58,272 nucleotides of DNA from an uncultured Sterolibacterium sp. (GCA_903930535.1 CAIYYX010000160.1:1-58272), one strand, 5' to 3'. Shown: positions 31,254-39,634, numbered from the stretch's first letter. Numbers and translations: made by a program. The notes: generated by a model from the letters alone, not told the origin.

Positions 31254-32255
31254 ATGACCATGCAACTGAAGGGCAGTTCGCCGGTGATCGATTTTCACAC
31301 CCATATCTTCGTGCCCGAGGTGTGCGAATACGTCAAACAGAACCGGCCGCCGGAAGCGACAGAATACCAGCTTGTGGACAACTATCTGCGCGGCGAGGCG
31401 GCGCAGAGGAAGCGCCATCCGCGCCAGACCGGCGATGTGGTCGAAGCCCGCCTCATGGACATGGACGAGTTCGGCATCGATATTCAGGTGGTCATCTGCC
31501 ATGTCGCCACCTATTGCTATTGGGCCACGCCTGCAGAAGGCGTCAGGCTGACCCGCATCAGCAATGACGCTCTGGCCAAATTCATCCGCATCAAGCCGGA
31601 GCGGTTTGTCGGCATGGGCTTTTTGCCTTTGCAGGATCCCAAGGCGGCCGTCATCGAGCTGGAGCGCATCGTCAAGGCTCTCGGTTTTCGCGCCGTCGCG
31701 GTAAACACCCATGTCGATGGCGTCGAGCTTGGCGATGAAAGGCTTTGGCCGGTCTGGGCCAAGGCGGAGGAACTGGGCATTCCCGTCTATATCCATCCGT
31801 CCGGGTTTTCGCATCCGCGCTTTACCAAGCATCTGATGTGGAATGGCGTCGGCCAGCCGATCGAGGAGGCCATCGCCATGTCTTCCCTGATCTATGAAGG
31901 CGTACTCGACCGCTTTCCCAAGCTCAAACTGGTCATCGCTCATGGCGGCGGCTTCCTGCCCTATTACGCTGGCCGCGTGGACCGCAATTTCCGCAACCGC
32001 CCGCACGAGACGCCGAAAATCAACAAAGAGCCGAGCGAGTACATGCGCCAGTTCTTTTACGACACCGTGATCTACAATCCGGACATGCTGGAGTTTCTGA
32101 CCCACAAGGTGGGGGCATCGCAAATCGTTCTGGGCGGCGACTATCCCGTCGGCGAGGACAATCCGGTGGCTTTCGTGAACAAGGCGGACATTTCCGCCGA
32201 GGCGAAGAGAATGATTCTCGGCGAAAATGCCGCCAAACTGCTCGGTATACTTTGA
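31254..32255 (+). CDS. Amidohydrolase family protein (ACMSD-like decarboxylase/hydrolase)
   Basis: TIM-barrel metal enzyme of the amidohydrolase-2 group that includes aminocarboxymuconate semialdehyde decarboxylase, gamma-resorcylate decarboxylase and oxalomesaconate hydratase. 333 residues with the metal set VIDFHTHIF (HxH), YIHPSGF (His), VIAHGGGFLPYYAGRVD (catalytic His) and VLGGDYPVGED (Asp). The length fits decarboxylases that act on carboxylated aromatics. First gene of the 31.2-39.0 kb operon. Reaction not assignable from sequence alone. Confidence 0.88.
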   Translation: MTMQLKGSSPVIDFHTHIFVPEVCEYVKQNRPPEATEYQLVDNYLRGEAAQRKRHPRQTGDVVEARLMDMDEFGIDIQVVICHVATYCYWATPAEGVRLTRISNDALAKFIRIKPERFVGMGFLPLQDPKAAVIELERIVKALGFRAVAVNTHVDGVELGDERLWPVWAKAEELGIPVYIHPSGFSHPRFTKHLMWNGVGQPIEEAIAMSSLIYEGVLDRFPKLKLVIAHGGGFLPYYAGRVDRNFRNRPHETPKINKEPSEYMRQFFYDTVIYNPDMLEFLTHKVGASQIVLGGDYPVGEDNPVAFVNKADISAEAKRMILGENAAKLLGIL

Positions 32256-33220
32256 TGAGCACAAAAGCCCTGCTTCTTCTGGCCATGCCCGAGAAGGTGA
32301 GATTGCAGTATTCCTCCGGAATTCTGGAGAAGTTTCCGGATATCCAACTCGACGTGGTCGACCACCCAGCCAAAGTCGATCCCTTCATTGCTTCCGCCGA
32401 GGTGCTGATCACCTTCGGCCCGCACCTGGGCGAACACGCAGATGCGATCTTTGCCAAAGCGGGGAAGCTGAAATGGGTGCAGGCGCTGGGCACCGGAGTC
32501 GATAACATCGCCGACCGTCCGACGCTGGGGAAGGACGTCATCGTCACCAATATCCACGGCATCCATGGCGCGCCTGTATCCGAGGCGGCCTTCATGGCCA
32601 TGCTGGCGCTCTCCCGGGATTTTCCGCGCGTTGCGAAGAATCAGGACCGGCATGCCTGGGACCGCTGGCCGCCCAAGCTGCTCTCCGGCAAGACCGTGGG
32701 CATCTTCGGGGTCGGGGCGATTGCCGAATCGCTGGCGCCCAGATGCAAGGCCTTCGGCATGAAGGTCATAGGCATTTCCTCGGCCAGGCGGCAGGTTGCA
32801 GGCTTCGACGCGATGCGCGGGAGCGATGAGCTGAAAGAGGTCATGCCGGAGCTCGACTATCTGATATTGCTCACCCCTTATACGGCCAGAACCCATAACG
32901 TCATCAATGCCGAAGTCCTCTCCAGGATGAAGCCGACGGGCTATCTATTGAATCTCGCGCGCGGCGGGGTGGTCGACGAGGAGGCGCTGATGGCAGCCTT
33001 GAATGCCGGCAAGCTCGCCGGTGCGGCGCTGGACGTCTTCAGCCAGGAGCCTCTGCCAGAGAGCAGCCCGCTGTGGGGAACGAAGAACGTTATCATCACC
33101 CCCCATGTCGGCGGATTGCACGACCGTTATGTCTATGACGCCCTGCCTTTCATCGAGAAGAATCTGCGCTCTTTCCTCGCAGGCGACAGCAAGAACATGA
33201 TCAATCTCGTGCCGCGGTAA
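32255..33220 (+). CDS. D-2-hydroxyacid dehydrogenase, NAD-binding family
   Basis: Reduces a 2-oxoacid or oxidises a 2-hydroxyacid with NAD(P). About 321 residues; ATG overlaps the previous stop by one base (TGATG). NAD fold GKTVGIFGVGAIAESLAPRCKAFG, then the catalytic Arg in LNLARGGVVDEEAL, Glu in ALDVFSQEPLPESSPLW and His in IITPHVGGLHDRY. Belongs to the group close to phosphoglycerate/hydroxypyruvate dehydrogenases. A second, more distant member lies at 52132-53118. Confidence 0.9.
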   Translation: MSTKALLLLAMPEKVRLQYSSGILEKFPDIQLDVVDHPAKVDPFIASAEVLITFGPHLGEHADAIFAKAGKLKWVQALGTGVDNIADRPTLGKDVIVTNIHGIHGAPVSEAAFMAMLALSRDFPRVAKNQDRHAWDRWPPKLLSGKTVGIFGVGAIAESLAPRCKAFGMKVIGISSARRQVAGFDAMRGSDELKEVMPELDYLILLTPYTARTHNVINAEVLSRMKPTGYLLNLARGGVVDEEALMAALNAGKLAGAALDVFSQEPLPESSPLWGTKNVIITPHVGGLHDRYVYDALPFIEKNLRSFLAGDSKNMINLVPR

Positions 33221-33248
33221 TCTCGCGGAAACCTACAGGAAGACAAAC

Positions 33249-34451
33249 ATGGCAGATGCCTCCGAGCAGATCAACACGCCGATTTCATCCGCGGAACTGG
33301 AGCGGCGCTGGAAGGCCGTGCGTGCGGCGATGGCCGAGCAGAACATCGATGTCCTCTTGATGCAGGCCAACAACGACTTCATGGGCGGCTACGTCAAGTA
33401 CTTCACCGACCTGCCGGCGACCAACGGCTACCCGGTGACCGTGGTCTTCCCGCGCGAAGACAGGATGACCGTCATGGGCCAGGGCCCCTTCGACGCGGTG
33501 CGCGAATTTCCTCCCGGCGAGCAGGGGCTGCGCCGCGGCGTCGCGAGATTCCTCAGTACGCCGAGCTACGCCTCCGCCCATTACACCGCCGGCTATGATG
33601 CCGAACTCGCCCAGACCGCGCTCGAAGGTCATGCCCACGCCACGGTAGGTCTGCTCGGCACGGCGGCGATGTCCTATGCGCTCATTGATCATCTGAAGCG
33701 CGGCAAGCTCTCCCGTGCGAAGTTCGTCGATGCCTCGGAAATGGTGGATCTCATCAAGGCCGTCAAGAGCGAAGAGGAAATCGCCCTGATGCGGCAGACG
33801 ACGGCGATGCAGGATGCCGCGATGGAGGCGGTTTTCACCGCCATCAAACCGGGCATGCGCGACCTCGAAGTCGCCGCCGTGGCGGAGCAGTTCGGCCACC
33901 GTTTTGGCAGCGAGCAGGGCCTGTTCCTCTGCGCTTCGGGCCCGGTCGGCACGGCCGCGATTTTCGGCAACCGCCATCTGCAGAACCGGGTGATCAAGGA
34001 GGGTGACCAGTTCACGCTGCTGATCGAAAACAGCGGCCCCGGAGGTTTCTATACTGAAATCGGACGGACCTGCGTGCTGGGCAAGGCCTCACTTGAGATG
34101 AAGGACGAATTCGAATTCGTCCTCAAGGCACAGGAGTATATGCGCGGGCTGCTCGTGTCCGGCGCAGCCAGTCGCGACATCTTCGCCTCCTACAACCAGT
34201 TCATGAAAAGCCACGGCAGGCCGGAGGAAAAGCGGCTGCACTCCCACGGCCAGGGTTACGACATGGTGGAGAGGCCGCTCATCAGGCATGACGAAACCAT
34301 GAAGCTCGCCAAGAATATGGTGCTCGCCGCCCATCCCTCCTATGTCACGGCGACCAGCTACAACTGGGTGTGCGACAACTTCCTGGTCGTTGCGACGGGA
34401 GCGGCCGAGAAGATGCACAAGTTTCCGCAGAAGATTTTCGAACTCGCCTAG
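33249..34451 (+). CDS. M24-fold (Xaa-Pro peptidase/creatinase-like) protein with exchanged metal ligands
   Basis: 400 residues: an N-terminal creatinase-type domain (about 15-165) and a C-terminal pita-bread fold (about 175-395). In M24 peptidases the metal ligands are D, D, H, E, E. Here the aligned positions read E260 (LLIENSG), E270 (FYTEIGRT), H333 (HSHGQGY), H362 (AHPSY in place of EPG) and D376 (CDNFLV in place of ED). E341 (VERP) is kept. It is therefore unlikely to be an ordinary aminopeptidase P and may be a hydrolase or lyase on a small acid, as creatinase and DddP are. Third gene of the operon, 28 bases after the dehydrogenase. Confidence 0.8.
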   Translation: MADASEQINTPISSAELERRWKAVRAAMAEQNIDVLLMQANNDFMGGYVKYFTDLPATNGYPVTVVFPREDRMTVMGQGPFDAVREFPPGEQGLRRGVARFLSTPSYASAHYTAGYDAELAQTALEGHAHATVGLLGTAAMSYALIDHLKRGKLSRAKFVDASEMVDLIKAVKSEEEIALMRQTTAMQDAAMEAVFTAIKPGMRDLEVAAVAEQFGHRFGSEQGLFLCASGPVGTAAIFGNRHLQNRVIKEGDQFTLLIENSGPGGFYTEIGRTCVLGKASLEMKDEFEFVLKAQEYMRGLLVSGAASRDIFASYNQFMKSHGRPEEKRLHSHGQGYDMVERPLIRHDETMKLAKNMVLAAHPSYVTATSYNWVCDNFLVVATGAAEKMHKFPQKIFELA

Positions 34452-34480
34452 AGCGGGCTGGCTACACGAGGAGTCAAATA

Positions 34481-36142
34481 ATGCTAGAAGGCACCGTACC
34501 CTTTCCCCCGGAATACGCCAAGCTCTGCCGCGAGCGCGGATACTGGAAGGACAAGTCGCTGGCCCAGGAATTTGCCCTCGTGTTCAGGAAGTTCTCGGAG
34601 AGCACCGCCATCATCGATGGCGAAAAGCAATACAGCTATGCCGACATCGACCGGGGAAGCGACAAGCTGGCGCTGAATCTCCTGGCACTGGGTCTTCGCC
34701 CGCTCGATCGCGTCGTGCTGCAGTTGCCCAATGTGGCGGAGTTCGTCGTCCTCTACTTCGCGCTGCAAAAAATCGGCGCCATACCCATTGCCGCCCTGTC
34801 TACCCACCGCTATCAGGAAATCAGCCAGTTCGTGCGCATCGCTGCCGCAGCGGTGTGCGTGTTCCCGGAGACCCAGGGCGACTTCCAGTTCGGCCCCATG
34901 ATCAAGCGCGTCGCAGACGAGTCGCCCTCGCTGAAATTCCGCATCGTCCTGGGCAAGCCCGGGCCGGGAGAATACTCCCTGAGCGAACTCATGGAGCGCG
35001 AGCCGAAGCTGGCCCGCTCCGAACTCGACAAAATCGTCATCGACCCGACCGATCCGGCCATATTCCAGTTGTCGGGCGGCACCACGGGCGTACCCAAGCT
35101 GATCCCGCGCAGCCATAACGACTACGCCTACAATTCCAGGACTGCGGCCCCTGTGTGCGCCATCACCGCCGACTCGGTCTTGCTGCTGGTGATCCCGATC
35201 GCGCATAACCTGGCGCTCGCCTGTCCGGGGATACAGGGTTTCATGCTCAACGGCGCGCGAGTCGTGCTGTCGACCAGCGGCCGGCCCGAGGACATGTTCG
35301 CCTTGATAGAGAAGCATGGCGTCACGCATATCAAGGTGGTACCCGCTCTCCTGATCCGCCTCATCAACAGCCCGGCAATCGGCAACTTCGACCTCTCCTC
35401 CCTGAAGGTCATACAAAGCGGCGGCCAGCGCATGCAGCCGGAGGTGCGCCTGCGCACCAAGGAGCTGATTCCCAGCGTGACTGTGCAGGAAAACTTCGGC
35501 ATGTCCGAGGGCATGCTGTTCTTCGTGCGCCTGGACGACCCCGAGGATGTGCGCCTGGAAACCTGCGGCCGGCCGATCTGCCCAGACGACGAAGTCAGGT
35601 TGGTGGACGACGACGGCCGCGAAGTGGCTGCGGGCGAGGTCGGGGAACTCACCTGCCGCGGTCCCTACACGTTGCGTGGCTACTTCGGTGTGCCTGAATA
35701 CAACGCCAAGCAATTCACCCCGGACGGCTTCTATTGCTCTGGCGACCTGATGCGTCTGCATCCTTCGGGAAACTACGTCGTCGAAGGGCGGAAAAAGGAT
35801 CTCATCAACCGCGGCGGCGAAAAAATCAGTGCAGAGGAAATCGAGAACCTGATTCTCATGCATCCCGCGGTACAGAACATCGCCTGTGTGGCCATGCCCG
35901 ATCCCAACCTGGGCGAGAAAATGTGCGCCTGCGCCATTCCGAAAAACGGAATGACGCTCACGTTGAAGGGACTGGTGGATTTTTTGACGGCGAAGGAGAT
36001 CGCCAAGTTCAAGCTGCCCGAGAGGCTGGAGTTGATGAGCGAATTCCCGCTGTCGACTTTCGGCAAGGTGTCGAAGAAGTCCCTGGTGGAAATGGTCACC
36101 GAGCATCTCGACGAAGAACGCAGCATAAGCAAGACAACCTAG
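34481..36142 (+). CDS. Aryl acid AMP ligase, EntE/DhbE-like (salicylate-type pocket)
   Basis: ANL adenylating enzyme, 553 residues, closest by eye to 2,3-dihydroxybenzoate/salicylate-AMP ligases. It has FQLSGGTTGVPKLIPRSHNDY (P-loop-like A3), IPIAHNLALACPG (A4), ENFGMSEGM (A5), GFYCSGDL (A7), GRKKDLINRGGEKISAEEIENL (A8 hinge) and Lys 529 in LSTFGKVSKK (A10). In EntE-type enzymes the Asn after His (N243 here) contacts the ortho hydroxyl, and the Ser of DHB enzymes is Cys in salicylate enzymes; here it is Cys 248. No siderophore NRPS is near, so it more likely makes an aryl-CoA for catabolism. ATG 34481 follows GAGGAG. Confidence 0.88.
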   Translation: MLEGTVPFPPEYAKLCRERGYWKDKSLAQEFALVFRKFSESTAIIDGEKQYSYADIDRGSDKLALNLLALGLRPLDRVVLQLPNVAEFVVLYFALQKIGAIPIAALSTHRYQEISQFVRIAAAAVCVFPETQGDFQFGPMIKRVADESPSLKFRIVLGKPGPGEYSLSELMEREPKLARSELDKIVIDPTDPAIFQLSGGTTGVPKLIPRSHNDYAYNSRTAAPVCAITADSVLLLVIPIAHNLALACPGIQGFMLNGARVVLSTSGRPEDMFALIEKHGVTHIKVVPALLIRLINSPAIGNFDLSSLKVIQSGGQRMQPEVRLRTKELIPSVTVQENFGMSEGMLFFVRLDDPEDVRLETCGRPICPDDEVRLVDDDGREVAAGEVGELTCRGPYTLRGYFGVPEYNAKQFTPDGFYCSGDLMRLHPSGNYVVEGRKKDLINRGGEKISAEEIENLILMHPAVQNIACVAMPDPNLGEKMCACAIPKNGMTLTLKGLVDFLTAKEIAKFKLPERLELMSEFPLSTFGKVSKKSLVEMVTEHLDEERSISKTT

Positions 36143-36151
36143 GAGAATCAG

Positions 36152-36994
36152 ATGCGCATCATTGACCTTCACTGCTACCCCGGCACAAAGGAGTGGATCA
36201 CCAGCCAGGGCCCTTATGTCGATGCGCTGGCCAAGTACTGGAAGCGAGACTGGTCGGCCAAGACCGAGGACGAGGTGCTGAAGGACTTCACCGATGCCGG
36301 CGTCGAAGCAATGCTGGTGGCGCTCGACCTCGAGACCACCATAGCCACGCCGCCTTGCACCAACGAATACGTCCATGACATGTGGAAGCGTCATCCCGAT
36401 CGCATCATCGGAGCATGGGGAGCGGTCGAGCCGGGCAAGGGCGAGATCGCCATCATCCAGGCACGAAAGGCGGTCAAGGAACTCGGCTTCGTCGGCTTTC
36501 ACTTCCATCCCATCATGCAGCACTTCGCCGTCAATGATCGGCGCAACTATCCGTTGTTCGAGGAAATCGCCGCCATGAATGCGGCAGTGATGATAGACGT
36601 CGGCACCACAGGCATGGGCGCGGGAATGCCCGGCGGCATGGGCGCCAGGGTGCGTCACGCCCACCCCTCGCATATCGACGATCTCGCCGCCGACTTTCCC
36701 CATCTCAAGATTCTCATGGCCCACCCGGGCTGGCCCTGGGTGGACGAGACGACCGCGGTGGCCCTGCACAAGGGCAATGTCTATTGGGAAATGTCCGGCT
36801 GGGCGCCCAAGTATTTCCCTGCCTCGCTCAAGGTCGATATGCGCGGGCGGCTGCAGGACAAGATCATGTTCGGCAGCGACTACCCGAGCATGCCTTATGA
36901 CAGAATCCTCAAGGAGTGGGGAGAACTGGGCTACAAGGACGAGGTAATGGAAAAGATTTTCCACGGCAACGCCGAACGCGTGCTTGGACTCTGA
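36152..36994 (+). CDS. Amidohydrolase family protein with altered HxH motif
   Basis: Second TIM-barrel amidohydrolase-2 protein of the operon, 280 residues. The first metal motif is MRIIDLHCYP, so the usual HxH is H-C-Y: the second His is replaced by Tyr 9. The rest is family-like: GFHFHPIMQHF, VMIDVGTTG, ILMAHPGWPWVDE (His) and IMFGSDYPSMPYD (Asp). It may bind metal with fewer ligands or act as a hydratase/decarboxylase. Nine bases after the ligase gene, AGGAG before the ATG; next gene is a thiolase. Confidence 0.82.
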   Translation: MRIIDLHCYPGTKEWITSQGPYVDALAKYWKRDWSAKTEDEVLKDFTDAGVEAMLVALDLETTIATPPCTNEYVHDMWKRHPDRIIGAWGAVEPGKGEIAIIQARKAVKELGFVGFHFHPIMQHFAVNDRRNYPLFEEIAAMNAAVMIDVGTTGMGAGMPGGMGARVRHAHPSHIDDLAADFPHLKILMAHPGWPWVDETTAVALHKGNVYWEMSGWAPKYFPASLKVDMRGRLQDKIMFGSDYPSMPYDRILKEWGELGYKDEVMEKIFHGNAERVLGL

Positions 36995-37004
36995 GGAGGG
37001 CATC

Positions 37005-38210
37005 ATGAAAAATGCATTCATCTGCGAAGGCGTCAGGACGCCGATAGGACGCTTCGGCGGTTCCCTGTCCAACGTGCGCACCGACGATCTCGCCGCCCAC
37101 CCCTTGAAGGAACTGCGCGCGCGCTTTGCCGGCAGCGACTGGGCGGCGATCGACGAAGTGATCCTGGGTTGCGTCAATCAGGCCGGCGAGGACAACCGCA
37201 ACGTGGCGCGCATGGCGAGTCTCCTTGCCGACATTCCCGACTCGGTGCCGGGGCTGACCGTGAACCGCCTCTGTGCCTCGGGCCTGGAGGCGGTCGCAGC
37301 CGCCTATCGCGCCATCGCCGTGGGAGACATTCAACTGGCCATCGCCGGCGGCGTCGAGAACATGACACGCGCGCCCTTCGTCATGGCCAAAGCGAACAAG
37401 GCCTTCTCGCGCGATGCGCAGATCTTCGATTCGACCATAGGCTGGCGCTTCGTGAATCCGGCCATGGTCAAGAAGTACGGCACGGAAGGGATGCCCGAGA
37501 CCGCGGAGAACGTCGCCGAGAAGTATGGCATCGATCGCGCGGCGCAGGACGCCTTTTCCTGGCGCTCGCAGCAGCGCGCGGCGGCGGCGCAAGCCTCGGG
37601 CTTCTTCGCCGGGGAAATCGTCGGCGTGCCCATTGCCGGACCCAAGGGCAGCAGCACGCTGTTTTCCGTGGATGAGCACCCGCGTGCCAGCACGACGCTC
37701 GAGCAACTCGCGGCGCTGGCCACGCCCTTCCGAACAAATGGCACGGTGACCGCAGGCAATTCATCGGGGGTGAATGACGGCGCCTGCGCGCTGTTCGTGG
37801 CAAGCGAAGAGGCGGCGGCCCGCTTTGGCCTGACGCCGGTCGCCCGCATCCTGGGCGCTGTTGCCGCCGGGGTTTCGCCATCCCTGATGGGCATAGGGCC
37901 GATACCTGCGATCACCAAGCTGATGGCGCAGCACAAGCTGAGCATCAAGGACTTCTCGGTCATAGAACTCAACGAAGCCTTCGCTGCGCAGTCCCTGGCC
38001 GTGGCGCGCGAGTTCGGCCTGCCCGACGACTATGAACTGTTGAATCCGAACGGCGGCGCCATCGCGCTGGGCCATCCCCTGGGCATGAGCGGTGCCCGCC
38101 TGGTGCTGACCGCGAGCCGCCAGTTGGCAAGCAGCGGCGGCCGCTACGCGCTATGTACCATGTGCGTCGGCGTCGGCCAGGGTGCCGCCCTGATCATGGA
38201 GCGAGTTTGA
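37005..38210 (+). CDS. Acetyl-CoA acyltransferase (thiolase, PcaF-like)
   Basis: Thiolytic cleavage of a 3-oxoacyl-CoA. 401 residues: AFICEGVRTPIGRFGGSL, the nucleophilic Cys in LTVNRLCASGLEAV, GGVENMTRAPFVM, NSSGVNDGACAL, ELNEAFAAQSLAVAREFG, NPNGGAIALGHPLGMSGARL with the active His, and the second Cys in LCTMCVGVGQG. The PcaF-style N-terminus suggests a beta-ketoadipyl-CoA-type substrate, but acetoacetyl or aryl-acyl substrates are possible. GAGGAGG ribosome site; TGATG overlap with the hydratase gene. Confidence 0.93.
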   Translation: MKNAFICEGVRTPIGRFGGSLSNVRTDDLAAHPLKELRARFAGSDWAAIDEVILGCVNQAGEDNRNVARMASLLADIPDSVPGLTVNRLCASGLEAVAAAYRAIAVGDIQLAIAGGVENMTRAPFVMAKANKAFSRDAQIFDSTIGWRFVNPAMVKKYGTEGMPETAENVAEKYGIDRAAQDAFSWRSQQRAAAAQASGFFAGEIVGVPIAGPKGSSTLFSVDEHPRASTTLEQLAALATPFRTNGTVTAGNSSGVNDGACALFVASEEAAARFGLTPVARILGAVAAGVSPSLMGIGPIPAITKLMAQHKLSIKDFSVIELNEAFAAQSLAVAREFGLPDDYELLNPNGGAIALGHPLGMSGARLVLTASRQLASSGGRYALCTMCVGVGQGAALIMERV

Positions 38211-38986
38211 TGGCGGAGTCCATGGTTATCGCTTCACGCCCTGCCGAGGGCGTGGCGATGGTCACACTCAACCGCCCGCAGCGGCGCAATGCGCTCAACA
38301 TGGAGTTGCGCGCAGCGCTGGCTGAAACCTTCAGAGGCCTCTCTGCCGACAACGCTGTGCGCGCGATCGTCATTTCAGGCGAAGGCGCATCGTTCTGCGC
38401 CGGCGCCGACCTCAACGAATATGTAGATGCCTCGACCATAGAGGTGGCCAAGCGCGAGATCCATCGTTTGTGGCGCGTGATCGCGGATTGCCCGAAGCCG
38501 GTCATCGCCGCGGTCAAGGGCTATGCACTGGGCGGCGGCTGCGAACTGGCGCTGCAAGCTGACATCGTCGTGGCGGGCCGCTCCGCTGTTTTCGGCCAAC
38601 CCGAGGTCAAGATCGGGCTGATTCCGGGCGGGGGCGCCACCCAGCGTCTGCCGCGGGCAATCGGGAAAGCCGCCGCCATGCGCCTCCTGCTGACGGGAGA
38701 AACCCTGCCGGCGGAAGAGGCGCTGGCGCTAGGCCTCATCAGCAGACTCGTCGACGACGCGGAAGTCGACGCGGTCGCCCTCGACTACGCGGTGCGCATC
38801 GCCGCCTTGCCGCCAGTAGCCGTGCGGCAAATCAAGGAACTCGTGCTCTCCAGCATGAACACCAGCCTCGACGCCGGACTTCTCCTCGAGGCCAAGGCCT
38901 TTCAGATCATGTTCGCCACGGAAGACAAAAGCGAAGGCATCAAGGCCTTCCTGGGAAAACGCCCCCCCCGCTTTACCGGCAGCTAG
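38210..38986 (+). CDS. Enoyl-CoA hydratase/isomerase family protein
   Basis: Crotonase-fold enzyme, 258 residues from ATG 38210 in the thiolase stop. VTLNRPQRRNALNMEL, oxyanion loop SFCAGADLNEY, KGYALGGGCELALQADIVVAG, FGQPEVKIGLIPGGGATQRLPRAIG with a Glu at the hydratase position (PEVKIG), and a C-terminal helix ending FLGKRPPRF. Together with the ligase and thiolase this gives a CoA-dependent side-chain or ring-fission product degradation set. The stop TAG (38984-38986) lies in the edge of a repeat element. Confidence 0.92.
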   Translation: MAESMVIASRPAEGVAMVTLNRPQRRNALNMELRAALAETFRGLSADNAVRAIVISGEGASFCAGADLNEYVDASTIEVAKREIHRLWRVIADCPKPVIAAVKGYALGGGCELALQADIVVAGRSAVFGQPEVKIGLIPGGGATQRLPRAIGKAAAMRLLLTGETLPAEEALALGLISRLVDDAEVDAVALDYAVRIAALPPVAVRQIKELVLSSMNTSLDAGLLLEAKAFQIMFATEDKSEGIKAFLGKRPPRFTGS

Positions 38987-39037
38987 CCGGTAGTTCCCGC
39001 AGGGAACCCACGGCACTTGTGCCTGTGAGGTGCTAGT
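38983..39037. repeat. CTAG-edged intergenic element, copy at 39 kb
   Basis: Begins CTAGCCGGTAG, hairpin 1 GTTCCC-GCA-GGGAAC, then hairpin 2 GGCAC-TT-GTGCC, and ends GTGCTAGTG. GTAG directly precedes hairpin 1, as in RAYT-type REPs. Stem bases differ from the other copies in a compensatory way. Confidence 0.75.
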
Positions 39038-39129
39038 GGTCAGTCATGCTGCCGTTGATTCTACTAGAGGCTGCTACGGTTGTCCCCATTTTGAGGGGCT
39101 CTTCCCGACTATCAGATCAAGTGAGTCGT

Positions 39130-39327
39130 TTATGCCATTGATGCCAGGGCGGCAGCAAGGTCAGCATTGTCGTTCTTGGGCGGCGGCGAATGAATAGAAG
39201 ACGGTCCCCAACCCCCCTGGTTTCTCATGGAAACCTCTTGTCGCTTTTGCGCTGCCCATTTGCAAAATGGCTTGGCGGCCAGATAAGCATTGAACTGATC
39301 CCAGTCCTCTATCACCGCTTTGGACAT
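39130..39327 (-). CDS. Hypothetical small protein, 65 residues
   Basis: Starts MSKAVIEDWDQFNAYLAAKP with a good AAGGAGAAGG ribosome site just upstream (39330-39340), which favours a real gene. The product is hydrophilic, has one Cys and a Ser/Pro-rich middle (GGWGPSSIHSPPPKND), and ends in an Ala-rich helix (LAAALASMA). No motif or family is recognised. The frame also opens upstream to 39384 (Lys-rich), but the ribosome site decides for 39327. Function unknown. Confidence 0.5.
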   Translation of the reverse strand: MSKAVIEDWDQFNAYLAAKPFCKWAAQKRQEVSMRNQGGWGPSSIHSPPPKNDNADLAAALASMA

Positions 39328-39559
39328 TTCCTTCTCCTTGTTTTTCGTTTTCGCTATTTTGCGCCTTTCAGCAGCTAGGCGCATAGCCGTTGCTTCATTT
39401 CTCTACATTGACACTGGGCTGCCGTGGATCGAGTCAGGTCATTAAGGCAACAATCAAGTCCGGTCAGATGCCGATGGTCTTGCGGTCGGGGGGGGCAGAA
39501 GACTGTGAACCTCAAAGGGGGGTGGCGATCTTCAAGCCACTGATCTTGCCTGGATCTTA

Positions 39560-39612
39560 GATTGCTTCGCTTATTGCGAGGCCCGCAGGGCCGGAGCAAT
39601 CGCAATGACGAA
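39560..39612. repeat. GCAATGACGA-type intergenic repeat downstream of tetR
   Basis: AGATTGCTTCGCTTATTGCG, GGCCC-GCA-GGGCC hairpin (39581-39593) and AGCAATCGCAATGACGA. Same class as 30238-30316 and 47196-47368. Confidence 0.7.
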
Positions 39613-39634
39613 GGCGCACTTGCTCGGCGGCTCC

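Larger units (their letters stand above)
39038..39634. other. Gene-poor stretch between the catabolic operon and tetR
   Basis: Holds only one plausible short gene (39130-39327) and a repeat at 39560-39612. Around 39090-39115 GGCTCTTCCCGACTATCAG resembles the outer end of some insertion sequences (ISL3-like ends begin GGCTCTTC), but no transposase remnant or partner end is visible. An ATCTTCAAGCCACTGATCTT segment near 39530 belongs to the same repeat class as 47310-47320. Nothing else is recognised. Confidence 0.5.

Noticed and set aside
34481..36142. Siderophore biosynthesis (EntE) function for the aryl-AMP ligase
   Set aside because: No isochorismate, carrier-protein, NRPS or TonB-receptor genes nearby; neighbours are catabolic.
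34484..37177. Very long open frame (about 900 codons) on the minus strand across the ligase, amidohydrolase and thiolase genes
   Set aside because: It is antisense to three well-supported genes, has no recognisable domain, no ribosome site and a composition typical of shadow frames in GC-rich DNA.
39090..39115. Insertion sequence remnant (GGCTCTTC end)
   Set aside because: Only one possible end, no partner, no transposase fragment; noted as a resemblance.
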